Positions 48,812 to 57,488 of a stretch of DNA of 64,000 nt are shown here, piece by piece; the stretch's first letter is position 1, and every line of letters starts with the position of its first letter. The DNA comes from Methylotenera sp. GTDB lineage: Bacteria > Pseudomonadota > Gammaproteobacteria > Burkholderiales > Methylophilaceae. The position numbers were made by a program, and so were the translations under genes. The notes below the pieces were generated by a model, which saw only the letters and a list, made by a program, of their open reading frames with translations, was not told the DNA's origin and did no database searches. The DNA lies in NCBI GenBank assembly GCA_017880905.1, contig JADGRO010000032.1, forward strand, positions 1-64,000, read 5' to 3'.

Positions 48812-50003
48812 TAGTCTTTTTAATAGTCATTTCACGGCTGATGGCCTCAGAAGGCTCGGCTGGTAACGACTCCCAGGCATTGCAGGCTGGGCACTGCCAG
48901 TGGAATTGTTTGGCGCGAAAGCCACATTGGTCGCAGTGATATGCGGAACGGTTGCCAATGGCATTGCGCACGGTTTGTTGCATGAGTTGAATGTCTTGAT
49001 CATTTGCGTCTTCGGCCATGGCGCGCGCTTGCAAAAGCTGGTCTAGTGTCGTCAAATTAGGTTGGCGTATCAGTTCGTTTCTAGCCAGTTTGGTGGCCTT
49101 TTCAGCGCCATCCTCAGCTAGTGTGGCTTCATACAAAACCGACATCAGCGAAGGTAATTTATAGGTTTCTAAATAAGTGTTGAGCTGGTCTAGACCTTCT
49201 TTTAACTGCTCGCTGGCGCGATAACTTTTGAGCATTTTGCCCGCGACCAGACCTAAATATTCAGGTTGCTGAAACTCGATACGTTTCCAATGCGAAATAG
49301 CCGCTTGGTGAGCGCCGTCATTGACTTCCAAATCACCTAAAAGCACACTGGCACGCACACAGTTTTTATTCGCATCTATCGCCATGTGTAGTTGATTGCG
49401 CGCAGCATCAGGGTTTTGCGCGATGATTTCATTCATGGCCAATTCGCAATAATATTGTGCAATCTCTTGTCTAAAAGGCACGCCAGATAATCGTTCCAGC
49501 TCGGTTGCAGTTTCAATGGCACGCGTCCATTCACGTTCACGTACATAAATTTCCAGTAGCGCGTGTAGTGCGGGTTGGCGATAACGTGTGTCGTCCAAAC
49601 CCTTAAACAATTCCTCGGCACGGTCGTATAAACCCGCTTTTAAATAATCTTGTGCCAGTTCGGCCTTCACGGCACTTCTTTGATTTTCTGTGAGTTCCTT
49701 TTTGTCTAATAGGTTGAGGTGCATATTAATGGCGCGGTCGGTTTCGCCAGTACGTCTAAACAAGCTACCCAACGCAAAATGTAGCTCGAGAGAATCGGTA
49801 TTGGCCTGCATGGCCTCCGAGAAGGCTTCTACCGCTCTATCGTGCTGATCACTAATCAGAAAATTCAAGCCCCTAAAATAGGCAGCGGGCAGTGTAGTGG
49901 ATTCAGAAATGAGATGTTTAATATCAACTCGTGCTGCTATCCAGCCCAACGTAAAAAATAGAGGAAGGACAAGTAGCCACCAGTATTCAAATTCAACGGT
50001 CAT
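48801..50003 (-). CDS. lapB: Lipopolysaccharide assembly protein B
   Basis: LapB (YciM) is an inner-membrane-anchored TPR protein that with FtsH controls LpxC turnover and so lipopolysaccharide synthesis. The 400-residue protein has an N-terminal membrane helix (WWLLVLPLFFTLGWIAARVD), about nine TPR-like helical pairs and a C-terminal rubredoxin-type zinc or iron knuckle with CDQC and CPAC ending CNAWESLP. The usual upstream partner lapA is not present: the next gene is ihfB after 128 bp and a terminator. Confidence 0.93.
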   Translation of the reverse strand: MTVEFEYWWLLVLPLFFTLGWIAARVDIKHLISESTTLPAAYFRGLNFLISDQHDRAVEAFSEAMQANTDSLELHFALGSLFRRTGETDRAINMHLNLLDKKELTENQRSAVKAELAQDYLKAGLYDRAEELFKGLDDTRYRQPALHALLEIYVREREWTRAIETATELERLSGVPFRQEIAQYYCELAMNEIIAQNPDAARNQLHMAIDANKNCVRASVLLGDLEVNDGAHQAAISHWKRIEFQQPEYLGLVAGKMLKSYRASEQLKEGLDQLNTYLETYKLPSLMSVLYEATLAEDGAEKATKLARNELIRQPNLTTLDQLLQARAMAEDANDQDIQLMQQTVRNAIGNRSAYHCDQCGFRAKQFHWQCPACNAWESLPAEPSEAISREMTIKKTNGK

Positions 50004-50077
50004 AGTTATTGTTTCAGTTAGATGGCGTTATTTTACCTAAGCTTGGAGCGAGTAGCTAATCATTCTAAAATGACCAT

Positions 50078-50109
50078 AAAAAAGGCGCCTGAGATAGCGC
50101 CGTTTTTTT
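50078..50109 (-). terminator. Intrinsic terminator after ihfB
   Basis: On the minus strand GGCGC pairs with GCGCC around an eight-base loop (TATCTCAG), followed by six T. It lies 22 bp past the ihfB stop, in the ihfB-lapB gap, so lapB-pyrF probably has its own promoter between here and 50004. Confidence 0.8.
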
Positions 50110-50131
50110 AAGAATAACATCAAATAAAATT

Positions 50132-50416
50132 TCAACTTGCCGAATCAACTCTATCGCGTAACTCCTTACCCGCTTTAAAGTGCGGTACATGCTTGGCAGG
50201 CACCTGCACTTTACTGCCAGTTTTAGGGTTGCGCCCTAAACGTGGCGGACGGTAATTTAAACTAAAACTACCAAATCCTCTAATTTCGATGCGTTCACCA
50301 GTGGATAAATTATCGGTCATTGCATCTAAAATAGCTTTAACTGATAACTCAGCGTCCTTCACCACCAGTTGTGGAAAGCGCTCGGCCAATAAATTAATTA
50401 ATTCAGATTTTGTCAT
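50132..50416 (-). CDS. ihfB: Integration host factor subunit beta
   Basis: IhfB pairs with IhfA to bend DNA sharply, assisting recombination, replication and sigma-54 promoters. The 94-residue protein shows the HU/IHF fold: [42 protein letters not shown] with the intercalating Pro, and [19 protein letters not shown]. Its position after rpsA is the standard one. IHF is of interest here because sigma-54 promoters in the window may need it. Confidence 0.96.
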   Translation of the reverse strand: MTKSELINLLAERFPQLVVKDAELSVKAILDAMTDNLSTGERIEIRGFGSFSLNYRPPRLGRNPKTGSKVQVPAKHVPHFKAGKELRDRVDSAS

Positions 50417-50452
50417 GGCTTATGGTTGCCTTTAGTTTAACTTTTTAAAAAA

Positions 50453-51973
50453 CTATTTTTTCTTGCTATCTTTATTATCCAGCTTGGCTTTTAACAAAGC
50501 GCCAAGGTTGGTGGTGCCTGCAGAAGCCGCTTCGTCAGCTGCTTTCGTGTCAATGGCTTTGGTTTTTGCAGCTTTTTCTTTGGGTTTTTCTGCTTTTTCC
50601 TCGGTGACTGGTTTCGCGCCGGATGGATCTTCGGTCAATTGTTTCACACCTAAAGAAATGCGCTCTTTTTCTACATCAATGGCCAAAATCACTGCTTTTA
50701 GCTCATCACCTTTTTTGAAATTACGAATCGCTTCTTCGCCAGATTGTGTCCAAGATAGGTCAGACAAGTGCACTAAACCATCAATACCGCCAGGCAAGCC
50801 AATAAATACGCCAAAGTCGGTAATAGATTTAATTTGACCAGTAACTATATCACCTTTGTGATGCGTAGCAGAGAAATCGTCCCAAGGGTTTGGTTTACAT
50901 TGTTTCATGCCAAGTGATAAACGACGACGTTCTTCGTCAATCTCCAAAATCATCACTTCAACTTCATCGCCCAATTGTGCAATTTTGCCCGGGTGAATGT
51001 TTTTATTGGTCCAATCCATTTCTGAAACGTGCACCAAACCTTCAATACCTGGTTCAACTTCAACAAACGCGCCATAATCGGTGATATTAGAAACTTTACC
51101 AAATAGACGTGTACCTACCGGGTAACGACGGGTTAGGGCTACCCACGGGTCATCACCTAACTGTTTAATGCCAAGTGAAACACGATTTTTTTCTTGATCG
51201 AATTTCAAGATTTTTGCTTCAACTTCTTCGCCAACTGTTAACACTTCTGATGGGTGTTTAACGCGGCGCCATGCCAAATCGGTAATATGCAACAAGCCAT
51301 CGATACCGCCCAAATCCACAAATGCGCCGTAATCGGTGATGTTTTTGACGATCCCTTTAACAACCGCGCCTTCAGTTAATGTTCCCATAAGTGCTTCGCG
51401 ATCTGCGCCCATGCTCACTTCCATCACAGCGCGGCGAGAAACTACGATATTGTTGCGTTTACGGTCTAATTTAATAACCTTGAAATCCCATTCTTTGTTT
51501 TCGAATGGTGTGGTGTCCTTCACAGGACGTATATCAACCAGTGAGCCCGGCAAAAATGCCATAATGCCGTTGACTGAAACGCGTAAACCACCTTTAACAC
51601 GACTACTCACAAAGCCTTTAACCACGCGGCCTTCGTTCATTGCGTCTTCCAAATCAAGCCATGCTTCCATTTTCTTCGCTTTTTCGCGAGAAAGTTGGGT
51701 TGAGCCAAAACCATCTTCCAGTTTTTCGATACATACTTTTACAAAGTCGCCTACGGCAACTTCAAGCTCACCTTGAGCATTTTTGAATTCAGCAGCGTCA
51801 ATGACGCTTTCAGATTTTAAGCCAGCGTTAACAATCACGTGGTCGCTATCAATTGAGATTACTTCGGCGGTGATAACCTCGCCAGAACGCATTTCTTGTC
51901 GCGCTAAGCTTTCCTCAAATAGCGCGGCAAAGGATTCCATCGGAGATGGTTTTGATTTGGAAGTAGAAGCCAT
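50453..51973 (-). CDS. rpsA: 30S ribosomal protein S1, five-domain form
   Basis: S1 binds mRNA upstream of the start codon and helps load it on the 30S subunit. The 506-residue protein has S1 domains at about 30-100, 116-182, 201-270, 286-357 and 373-445, then a Lys/Ala/Glu-rich tail (446-506) ending [18 protein letters not shown]. coli S1 has six domains and 557 residues; here the sixth is replaced by the charged tail. Domains 1-2 (ribosome docking) and 3-5 (RNA binding) are intact. cmk lies 129 bp upstream and ihfB 36 bp downstream, the conserved order. Confidence 0.96.
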   Translation of the reverse strand: MASTSKSKPSPMESFAALFEESLARQEMRSGEVITAEVISIDSDHVIVNAGLKSESVIDAAEFKNAQGELEVAVGDFVKVCIEKLEDGFGSTQLSREKAKKMEAWLDLEDAMNEGRVVKGFVSSRVKGGLRVSVNGIMAFLPGSLVDIRPVKDTTPFENKEWDFKVIKLDRKRNNIVVSRRAVMEVSMGADREALMGTLTEGAVVKGIVKNITDYGAFVDLGGIDGLLHITDLAWRRVKHPSEVLTVGEEVEAKILKFDQEKNRVSLGIKQLGDDPWVALTRRYPVGTRLFGKVSNITDYGAFVEVEPGIEGLVHVSEMDWTNKNIHPGKIAQLGDEVEVMILEIDEERRRLSLGMKQCKPNPWDDFSATHHKGDIVTGQIKSITDFGVFIGLPGGIDGLVHLSDLSWTQSGEEAIRNFKKGDELKAVILAIDVEKERISLGVKQLTEDPSGAKPVTEEKAEKPKEKAAKTKAIDTKAADEAASAGTTNLGALLKAKLDNKDSKKK

Positions 51974-51996
51974 TAAAATAAAGTTACCTAAAGTTT

Positions 51997-52025
51997 CCCA
52001 CCTAGCAGTGGGGCAGTTAATTATA
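51997..52025 (-). promoter_or_regulatory. rpsA promoter -10 and leader hairpin
   Basis: On the minus strand TATAAT lies at 52025-52020, and the expected transcript begins with CCCAC-TGCTAG-GTGGG (52012-51997), a five-pair hairpin ahead of a purine-rich stretch before the rpsA start codon. S1 is known to repress its own translation through leader structure in E. coli; a similar role here is inference. No convincing -35 was found. Confidence 0.4.
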
Positions 52026-52102
52026 AAGTTATGTAAAAATAAATTTTATTGTTATAAAAACACAACACGAACCGTGCATACTACACAAAAAATGGCTTAT
52101 GT

Positions 52103-52801
52103 TCAATGACTTAAAACATTTTTATGCAATTTTTTGTTATATTCATTGAGAACGAATTCCACGGCTTCGTCAATGGTGCGATTGCTGGTGTCTAAAAGCA
52201 CTGCATCCGGTGTTTGAATGAGGGGTGACGTTCTGCGTTGACCATCACGAGTATCGCGTAGTTGCAAATCGTGCAAAATTTGTGCGTAATTGGCGCCCAG
52301 ACCTTTATGTATAGTATTTTTGCCAATAGGTTGCTTGTAGCGGCGTTCAGCGCGCACTTCAACGCTGGCAGTCAGGAATATTTTGAGTTTTGCGTCTGTA
52401 AATACAACGGAACCCATATCGCGACCGTCGGCCACAAGACCGGGCGCTTTGCGAAAACTTTGCTGCAAATCAAAAAGCGCATTCCGCACTTGTGGATGAA
52501 TGGCGACTTCAGATGCGCCACGGCTTATTTCTTCAGAACGCACGAGTTCGGTTATGCGGTCGTTCCCAAGAAATATTTCGCCATTTTTAAAATTAATATT
52601 GAGCTTTTTTGCAAGCTCGCCAAGCGCTTCAGCATTGTCCCAAGCAATATTTTTTTGTTGCGCAGCCAACGCCACAATGCGATACAGCGCGCCGGAATCC
52701 AGATAATGAAAACCAAGTTTCTCTGCAACTAACTGAGCAACTGTGCCTTTGCCCGAGGCAGAAGGGCCGTCTATGGCAATGACTTGAATAGCATTAACCA
52801 T
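52103..52801 (-). CDS. cmk: Cytidylate kinase
   Basis: Cmk phosphorylates CMP and dCMP. The 232-residue protein has the P-loop [19 protein letters not shown], the acceptor-site segment [15 protein letters not shown] and [24 protein letters not shown], all typical of the bacterial enzyme. The start overlaps the aroA stop by 8 bp. The aroA-cmk-rpsA order is conserved across Proteobacteria. Confidence 0.96.
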   Translation of the reverse strand: MVNAIQVIAIDGPSASGKGTVAQLVAEKLGFHYLDSGALYRIVALAAQQKNIAWDNAEALGELAKKLNINFKNGEIFLGNDRITELVRSEEISRGASEVAIHPQVRNALFDLQQSFRKAPGLVADGRDMGSVVFTDAKLKIFLTASVEVRAERRYKQPIGKNTIHKGLGANYAQILHDLQLRDTRDGQRRTSPLIQTPDAVLLDTSNRTIDEAVEFVLNEYNKKLHKNVLSH

Positions 52802-54083
52802 GCGTTATTTTCTTGAATTCGTCAAAATAATTGGGGAAAGTTTTAGCAACGCACTTTGGGTCGTTAATGGTAATTGGCACACCACCCAAACTTATTAAGG
52901 AAAAACACATCGCCATACGGTGGTCGTCGTAAGTGTCAATCACCGCATTGGGCGTGAGTTTGGCTGGGGGCGTGATTTTGATGTAATCCGCACCTTCCTC
53001 AACTGTAGCGCCCACTTTGCGCAATTCAGTCGCCATGGCAGCAATACGATCAGTTTCTTTCACGCGCCAACTGGCGATGTTGCGTAAGGTCGTTGTGCCG
53101 TCAGCAAATAACGCAACTATTGCCAACGTCATTGCTGCGTCGGGAATATGGTTGCAATCCAGATCAATTGCCTTAAGACGGCCATAACAGATCGACTCTA
53201 CTGTTAAAGAGCTAAACTCAATTTTCGCCCCCATCTCTTTCAAAGCATCGCAAAATTTTATATCGCCTTGAATGCTATTCTCCCCAATTCCATAAACTTG
53301 ACAGCGTCCTAGAATCGCGCCTGCGGCGAGGAAATATGAGGCACTGGAAGCATCACCTTCTACAAAAATTTGTTTGGGAGAAATGTATTGCGCCTTTGCT
53401 GGAATAGTGAAATGTTGCCAGTTTTGGCGATCAATATGAACACCGAATTTGGCCATTAAATTAAGCGTAATTTCGATGTAAGGTTTTGAAATGAGTTCGC
53501 CTACCAGTTCAATTGTGGCTTGTTGTTTGGTTAGTGGCAGCGCCATTAAAAGTGCAGTTAAAAATTGGCTGGAAACATCACCACGAATTTTGATCGGTTT
53601 GTTAACGTCAATTTTTGCGGGCGAGATTTTGAGCGGTGGAAAACCTTCAATTTCTAAATATTCAATATTCGCACCTATTTGCCGTAAGGCATCGACCAAA
53701 TCACCAATCGGGCGCTCGTGCATGCGTGGTACGCCAGAAAGTGTGTAATGTCCACTAGATAAGGCGAGTGCAGCCGTGAGTGGTCTAAATGCGGTGCCGG
53801 CATTGCCCAAAAAAAGCTCTGCATTTTTGTTAGGAAAGTTGCCGCTACACCCGTGGATGCGCCAATCTGTTTCGTTCAGCTTTTCTAACTTTATCCCTAG
53901 TTTTTCTAGCGCTTCCAGCATTCTTGCGGTGTCATCAGAAACCAACAAATCGCGAATTTCTGTTACGCCGTTAGCCAGTGCCGCTAGTAGGAGCGTGCGG
54001 TTTGAAATGCTTTTCGAGCCAGGTAGCTTAATACTGCCTTCAGCGCGGTGAGTGGCGGGCAAAGTAAGTTGTTCTTGTTTCAT
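52794..54083 (-). CDS. aroA: 3-phosphoshikimate 1-carboxyvinyltransferase (EPSP synthase)
   Basis: AroA joins phosphoenolpyruvate to shikimate-3-phosphate in aromatic amino acid synthesis. The 429-residue protein has [51 protein letters not shown], and the C-terminal [22 protein letters not shown] and [14 protein letters not shown]. The class I pattern is clear. I chose ATG 54083, which aligns with the E. coli start ([16 protein letters not shown]); an in-frame ATG at 54113 would overlap tyrA. tyrA lies just upstream on the same strand. Confidence 0.95.
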   Translation of the reverse strand: MKQEQLTLPATHRAEGSIKLPGSKSISNRTLLLAALANGVTEIRDLLVSDDTARMLEALEKLGIKLEKLNETDWRIHGCSGNFPNKNAELFLGNAGTAFRPLTAALALSSGHYTLSGVPRMHERPIGDLVDALRQIGANIEYLEIEGFPPLKISPAKIDVNKPIKIRGDVSSQFLTALLMALPLTKQQATIELVGELISKPYIEITLNLMAKFGVHIDRQNWQHFTIPAKAQYISPKQIFVEGDASSASYFLAAGAILGRCQVYGIGENSIQGDIKFCDALKEMGAKIEFSSLTVESICYGRLKAIDLDCNHIPDAAMTLAIVALFADGTTTLRNIASWRVKETDRIAAMATELRKVGATVEEGADYIKITPPAKLTPNAVIDTYDDHRMAMCFSLISLGGVPITINDPKCVAKTFPNYFDEFKKITHG

Positions 54084-54094
54084 ATTCGCAACTA

Positions 54095-54955
54095 CTATTT
54101 CGCGTTTGCCCAAGCATTACGTGCCGCACTTGCACGTACGAACAGCGCTTGCAAACCAGCGCCATCTTTGTTAGTAAGCAATTTTTTTAATTGAGATAAT
54201 TCGTCTTGGTAAGCAGTTAATTCACTCAATAAAGCGGATTTATTGGCAAGGCTAATGTCGCGCCACATTTCGGGGTGGCTACCTGCAATGCGGGTAAAGT
54301 CTCTAAACCCGCTGGCGGCAAAGCTGAAAAGCTGTTCGGCATTGGGACGCGATGCGATTTCATCCACTAGCGCGAACGCCAATAGATGTGGCAAGTGGCT
54401 TACCGCGGCAAAAATGCCATCGTGATTTTCAGCAGACATTTCACTCACAATTGCACCACAGTTTTTCCATAATTGAGTAACGACAGCAACCGCATGGATA
54501 TTGGTCTCCGGCGTAGGTGTTAAAACGACATTTTTGCCTACAAATAAATCTTCTTTTGCTGCTGAAACGCCGCTTTTCTCTGCGCCGGCAATCGGGTGAC
54601 CGCCCACAAACTGGTTAAACTGCTCGCCTAAAATCTCTTTGGCGCAAGCTAAAACATCGCCTTTGGTGCTGCCTGCGTCCGTGATAACGGTTTGATTGGT
54701 TAAGTGCGGTTTAATGCTTTTTAAAATACTTGCAGTCTGCGCGACGGGTGCGGCAATTAGCACTAAATCTGCACCTTCAAGCACCACATGGATATTGGTT
54801 TCTAGTGCATCTATTACGCCTAGTTTTAAGGCTTGATTTAAGCTTTCAGCACTACGCCCAACACCCACGACCACAGGCGCATTGCCTGCTTTTTTCAAAG
54901 CCAATGCAACCGAGCCACCAATCAGGCCCACACCAAATATGACGAGTTTTTTCAA
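54095..54955 (-). CDS. tyrA: Prephenate dehydrogenase
   Basis: TyrA oxidatively decarboxylates prephenate to 4-hydroxyphenylpyruvate for tyrosine. The 286-residue protein begins [23 protein letters not shown], the NAD(P) loop, and carries [28 protein letters not shown] with the catalytic His and [17 protein letters not shown]. No chorismate mutase or ACT domain is fused. Some members also use arogenate. It is the first gene of the run leading to cmk and rpsA; hisC and pheA, often upstream, are absent. Confidence 0.93.
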   Translation of the reverse strand: MKKLVIFGVGLIGGSVALALKKAGNAPVVVGVGRSAESLNQALKLGVIDALETNIHVVLEGADLVLIAAPVAQTASILKSIKPHLTNQTVITDAGSTKGDVLACAKEILGEQFNQFVGGHPIAGAEKSGVSAAKEDLFVGKNVVLTPTPETNIHAVAVVTQLWKNCGAIVSEMSAENHDGIFAAVSHLPHLLAFALVDEIASRPNAEQLFSFAASGFRDFTRIAGSHPEMWRDISLANKSALLSELTAYQDELSQLKKLLTNKDGAGLQALFVRASAARNAWANAK

Positions 54956-55107
54956 AAGAAAATGCTAAAAAATCTAAAACTGAATTGTAACATTTTGCCT
55001 CACGCTTTGCTTATAGGCTTGCGCGCACAATAAGTTATCTGCAAGTGAATGTTATGTAGTATTATTTTTTTAAGTGAAGTTTATATCACTACTCAATTGA
55101 CAATAAT

Positions 55108-56025
55108 ATGGCGATAACACTCAAAACCTACGGGGAATTTCTTGAAACCGTACCCGATGCCGCTGCGGTAATCAATCGGCAAGACATGTTTGTCGTGGTT
55201 AACATACAAACAGAAGCGCTTTTTGGCCAACCACTGAATGCGCTATATGGCAAATCTTTAGAAATTCTGCTTCCGAAATCTGCTGCGCCGTTTCATGCAA
55301 AGTTGGTAGAAGGTTATTTTGCGCACCCAAAAATGCGGGCAATGGGTAGCGGTATGGCAATTAAAGGGCGGCATGCAGATGGACACGAATTTCCGATGGA
55401 CATTATGCTAAAGCCTATTGAGTTTGAAGGAGATTTATACGCGTTGTGCATGATGCGTGATATTACTGCCATTAAAGAACAAGAAGCACAATTACAAAGA
55501 GCATTAGCGCGTGAACATGAGCAAGCACTTACTGATTATTTAACGGGCATTGCCAATGCGCGTGCTTTCCACATCTCACTAGAAGCAGAGATGAATCGCC
55601 TTGCAAGGTTCGAGCGGCCATTCACGCTGGTATACCTTGATCTTGATCATTTTAAGGTAGTCAACGACGAAAAGGGTCACGCTGAGGGCGATCGCGTACT
55701 TTGCACTGTGGTTGATGTAGTCAAACTTAAGTTAAGAAAGACTGATTTCTTTGCGCGCATGGGCGGTGATGAATTTGCAATCCTGTTTCCAGAAACAACA
55801 TCAGACATTGCTAACACTTTGATTAATAATTTAAAAAAAGATTTAGCACAAGCCATGCAGCAACATAAATGGGGTGTTACGTTTTCTATAGGAGTACTCA
55901 CATGCTTTTGCCCCGTGGATAGTGTTGATGAGCTAATTAAAACAGCAGATGAACTGATGTATGAAGTTAAAAAACACGGCAAAAATGACGTCAAATATTC
56001 GGTGTTAGGAAGTACCAAAACCTAA
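55108..56025 (+). CDS. PAS-GGDEF diguanylate cyclase
   Basis: The 305-residue soluble protein has an N-terminal PAS domain (about 10-125: VPDAAAVINRQDMFVVVNIQTEALFG to LYALCMMRDITAIKE), a short coiled linker and a GGDEF domain with YLDLDHFKVVND and the intact active site RMGGDEFAILF. It would make cyclic di-GMP from two GTP in response to a PAS signal (ligand unknown). No RxxD inhibitory site was recognised immediately before the GGDEF loop. It is divergent from tyrA; a second cyclase lies at 57489-59492. Confidence 0.9.
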   Translation: MAITLKTYGEFLETVPDAAAVINRQDMFVVVNIQTEALFGQPLNALYGKSLEILLPKSAAPFHAKLVEGYFAHPKMRAMGSGMAIKGRHADGHEFPMDIMLKPIEFEGDLYALCMMRDITAIKEQEAQLQRALAREHEQALTDYLTGIANARAFHISLEAEMNRLARFERPFTLVYLDLDHFKVVNDEKGHAEGDRVLCTVVDVVKLKLRKTDFFARMGGDEFAILFPETTSDIANTLINNLKKDLAQAMQQHKWGVTFSIGVLTCFCPVDSVDELIKTADELMYEVKKHGKNDVKYSVLGSTKT

Positions 56026-56032
56026 ATAGCTA

Positions 56033-56764
56033 TTAAATCCACTTCCCGTTCATCAGCTTCTCTTGTGATTTAAATTGTTGTTTGTACACCATTTTTTGGC
56101 TTTCTTTAATCCAATAACCTAAATATAAATAGGACAAATCAAGGCTTTTTGTCCATTCAGCAAGCCACATAATGGAATACGTGCCGAAACTGGCTTTAGT
56201 TTCTGTCGCATCATAAAACGTATACACCGCCGAGACGCCGTCGCTCACCATATCAATAACGCTGACGATTTTAATTCGGTTTTCGGCATTTCTAAATTCC
56301 ACCATCAGGCTCCCTACGTTGCTCATGCACAAAAACTGGCGATACTGCTCGGCTTCATTCTGAGCGTCGGTTGGATTACTTAATTCTGCGTCTGCATGGC
56401 GTAAATTTAGATAGCTAGTGTATAACTCAAAATGGCTTTGCTTGTAGTTTAGCGGCAATATCCGTGCGGTTAAATCTGCATGCTGTCTGAAGGCGCGTTT
56501 TTGGCTGCGGTTAGGTAGAAATTTATCTAAAACTAAACGCACTGGAATGCAAGCATTACAAGCCTCACAGTGTGGTCTGTAGGCAAATTTACCGCTACGC
56601 CGAAAGCCTTGCTGTATAAGGCCGCTGTAGACATTGGCATCGACTAAGTGATGCGGGGCAGCGATTAAACTTTGTGCGAGTTTGTTGGGCAAATAGCCAC
56701 ATTTATATGGCGTGGTGACGTAAAACTGCAGCTTGTGTAATGGTGGTTCGCTAGGCAACGTCAT
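56033..56764 (-). CDS. bpt: Aspartate/glutamate leucyltransferase (Bpt)
   Basis: Bpt attaches leucine from Leu-tRNA to proteins with N-terminal Asp or Glu, marking them for ClpAP. The 243-residue protein has LHKLQFYVTTPYKCGYLP, FRRSGKFAYRPHCEACNACIPVRL with the conserved cysteines and YLYLGYWIKESQKMVYKQQF. These are family signatures shared with eukaryotic Ate1; the short length and the pairing with aat support the bacterial Bpt function. Its start overlaps the aat stop by 4 bp. Confidence 0.93.
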   Translation of the reverse strand: MTLPSEPPLHKLQFYVTTPYKCGYLPNKLAQSLIAAPHHLVDANVYSGLIQQGFRRSGKFAYRPHCEACNACIPVRLVLDKFLPNRSQKRAFRQHADLTARILPLNYKQSHFELYTSYLNLRHADAELSNPTDAQNEAEQYRQFLCMSNVGSLMVEFRNAENRIKIVSVIDMVSDGVSAVYTFYDATETKASFGTYSIMWLAEWTKSLDLSYLYLGYWIKESQKMVYKQQFKSQEKLMNGKWI

Positions 56765-57456
56765 ACTGAGTATTCTACCAATTTCACTAAATTTTGCATG
56801 AATTCTTCACGTGCAATTTCACGCCCACCAAAACTGGTTAAAAGCGGCGTTTTCATTTGGCAATCTATCATGCCAATACCTTGATTTTTAAGATGATTCA
56901 CTAAATGTACGAATGCGACTTTTGAGGCGTCGGTTTGCGTGTGAAACATGCTTTCGCCATAAAACATGCGACTGATTTTAACGCCGTAACAGCCGCCTAC
57001 CAGCTTGTTGTTGAGCCAACTTTCCATACTGATTGCGTGGCCTAAATTATGTAATTCGCAATAAGCATCAATCATTTCATTGGTAATCCAAGTACCGGCT
57101 TGGCCTCCACGCGGCGAGTTGCTACAGGCCGTCATTAGCTCTCTAAAAGCCGTGTTAAAACGTATTTCAAACGGCTGCTTTTTGAGTGTCTTTTTAAGTG
57201 AATCTGAAACTTTTAACTCGATTGGAAACAGCACCATGCGTGGGTTTGGGCTCCACCAAATGATCGGCTCATTCTCGTTAAACCAAGGGAATATGCCTTG
57301 TTTGTAAGCACTCAAAAGGCGTGTAGTAGATAAATCGCCACCAATCGCAATTAAGCCGTTAGGCGTGGTTAAAGCTTGGCTGAGTGGCGGGAATGGAGTG
57401 TTTGGCTCAAGTGCGAGTACGTAACCGGCTGGGAGTTTGTAATAAGCTTGTGCCAT
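56761..57456 (-). CDS. aat: Leucyl/phenylalanyl-tRNA-protein transferase
   Basis: Aat transfers Leu or Phe from tRNA to N-terminal Lys or Arg, the other entry of the bacterial N-degron pathway. The 231-residue protein shows PNGLIAIGGDLSTTRLLSAYKQGIFPWFNENEPIIWWSPNPRMV, HAISMESWLNNKLVGGCYGVKISRMFYGESMFH and IDCQMKTPLLTSFGGREI, all diagnostic. It lies upstream of bpt with a 4 bp overlap. clpS and clpA are not in the window. Confidence 0.96.
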   Translation of the reverse strand: MAQAYYKLPAGYVLALEPNTPFPPLSQALTTPNGLIAIGGDLSTTRLLSAYKQGIFPWFNENEPIIWWSPNPRMVLFPIELKVSDSLKKTLKKQPFEIRFNTAFRELMTACSNSPRGGQAGTWITNEMIDAYCELHNLGHAISMESWLNNKLVGGCYGVKISRMFYGESMFHTQTDASKVAFVHLVNHLKNQGIGMIDCQMKTPLLTSFGGREIAREEFMQNLVKLVEYSV

Positions 57457-57488
57457 GCACGGCTAATTATCCGCTTAAATCACTTGAT

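Noticed and set aside
50463-50837. Plus-strand open frame opposite the rpsA 3' end
   Set aside because: Shadow of the Lys/Ala-rich S1 tail; no ribosome binding site and no domain.
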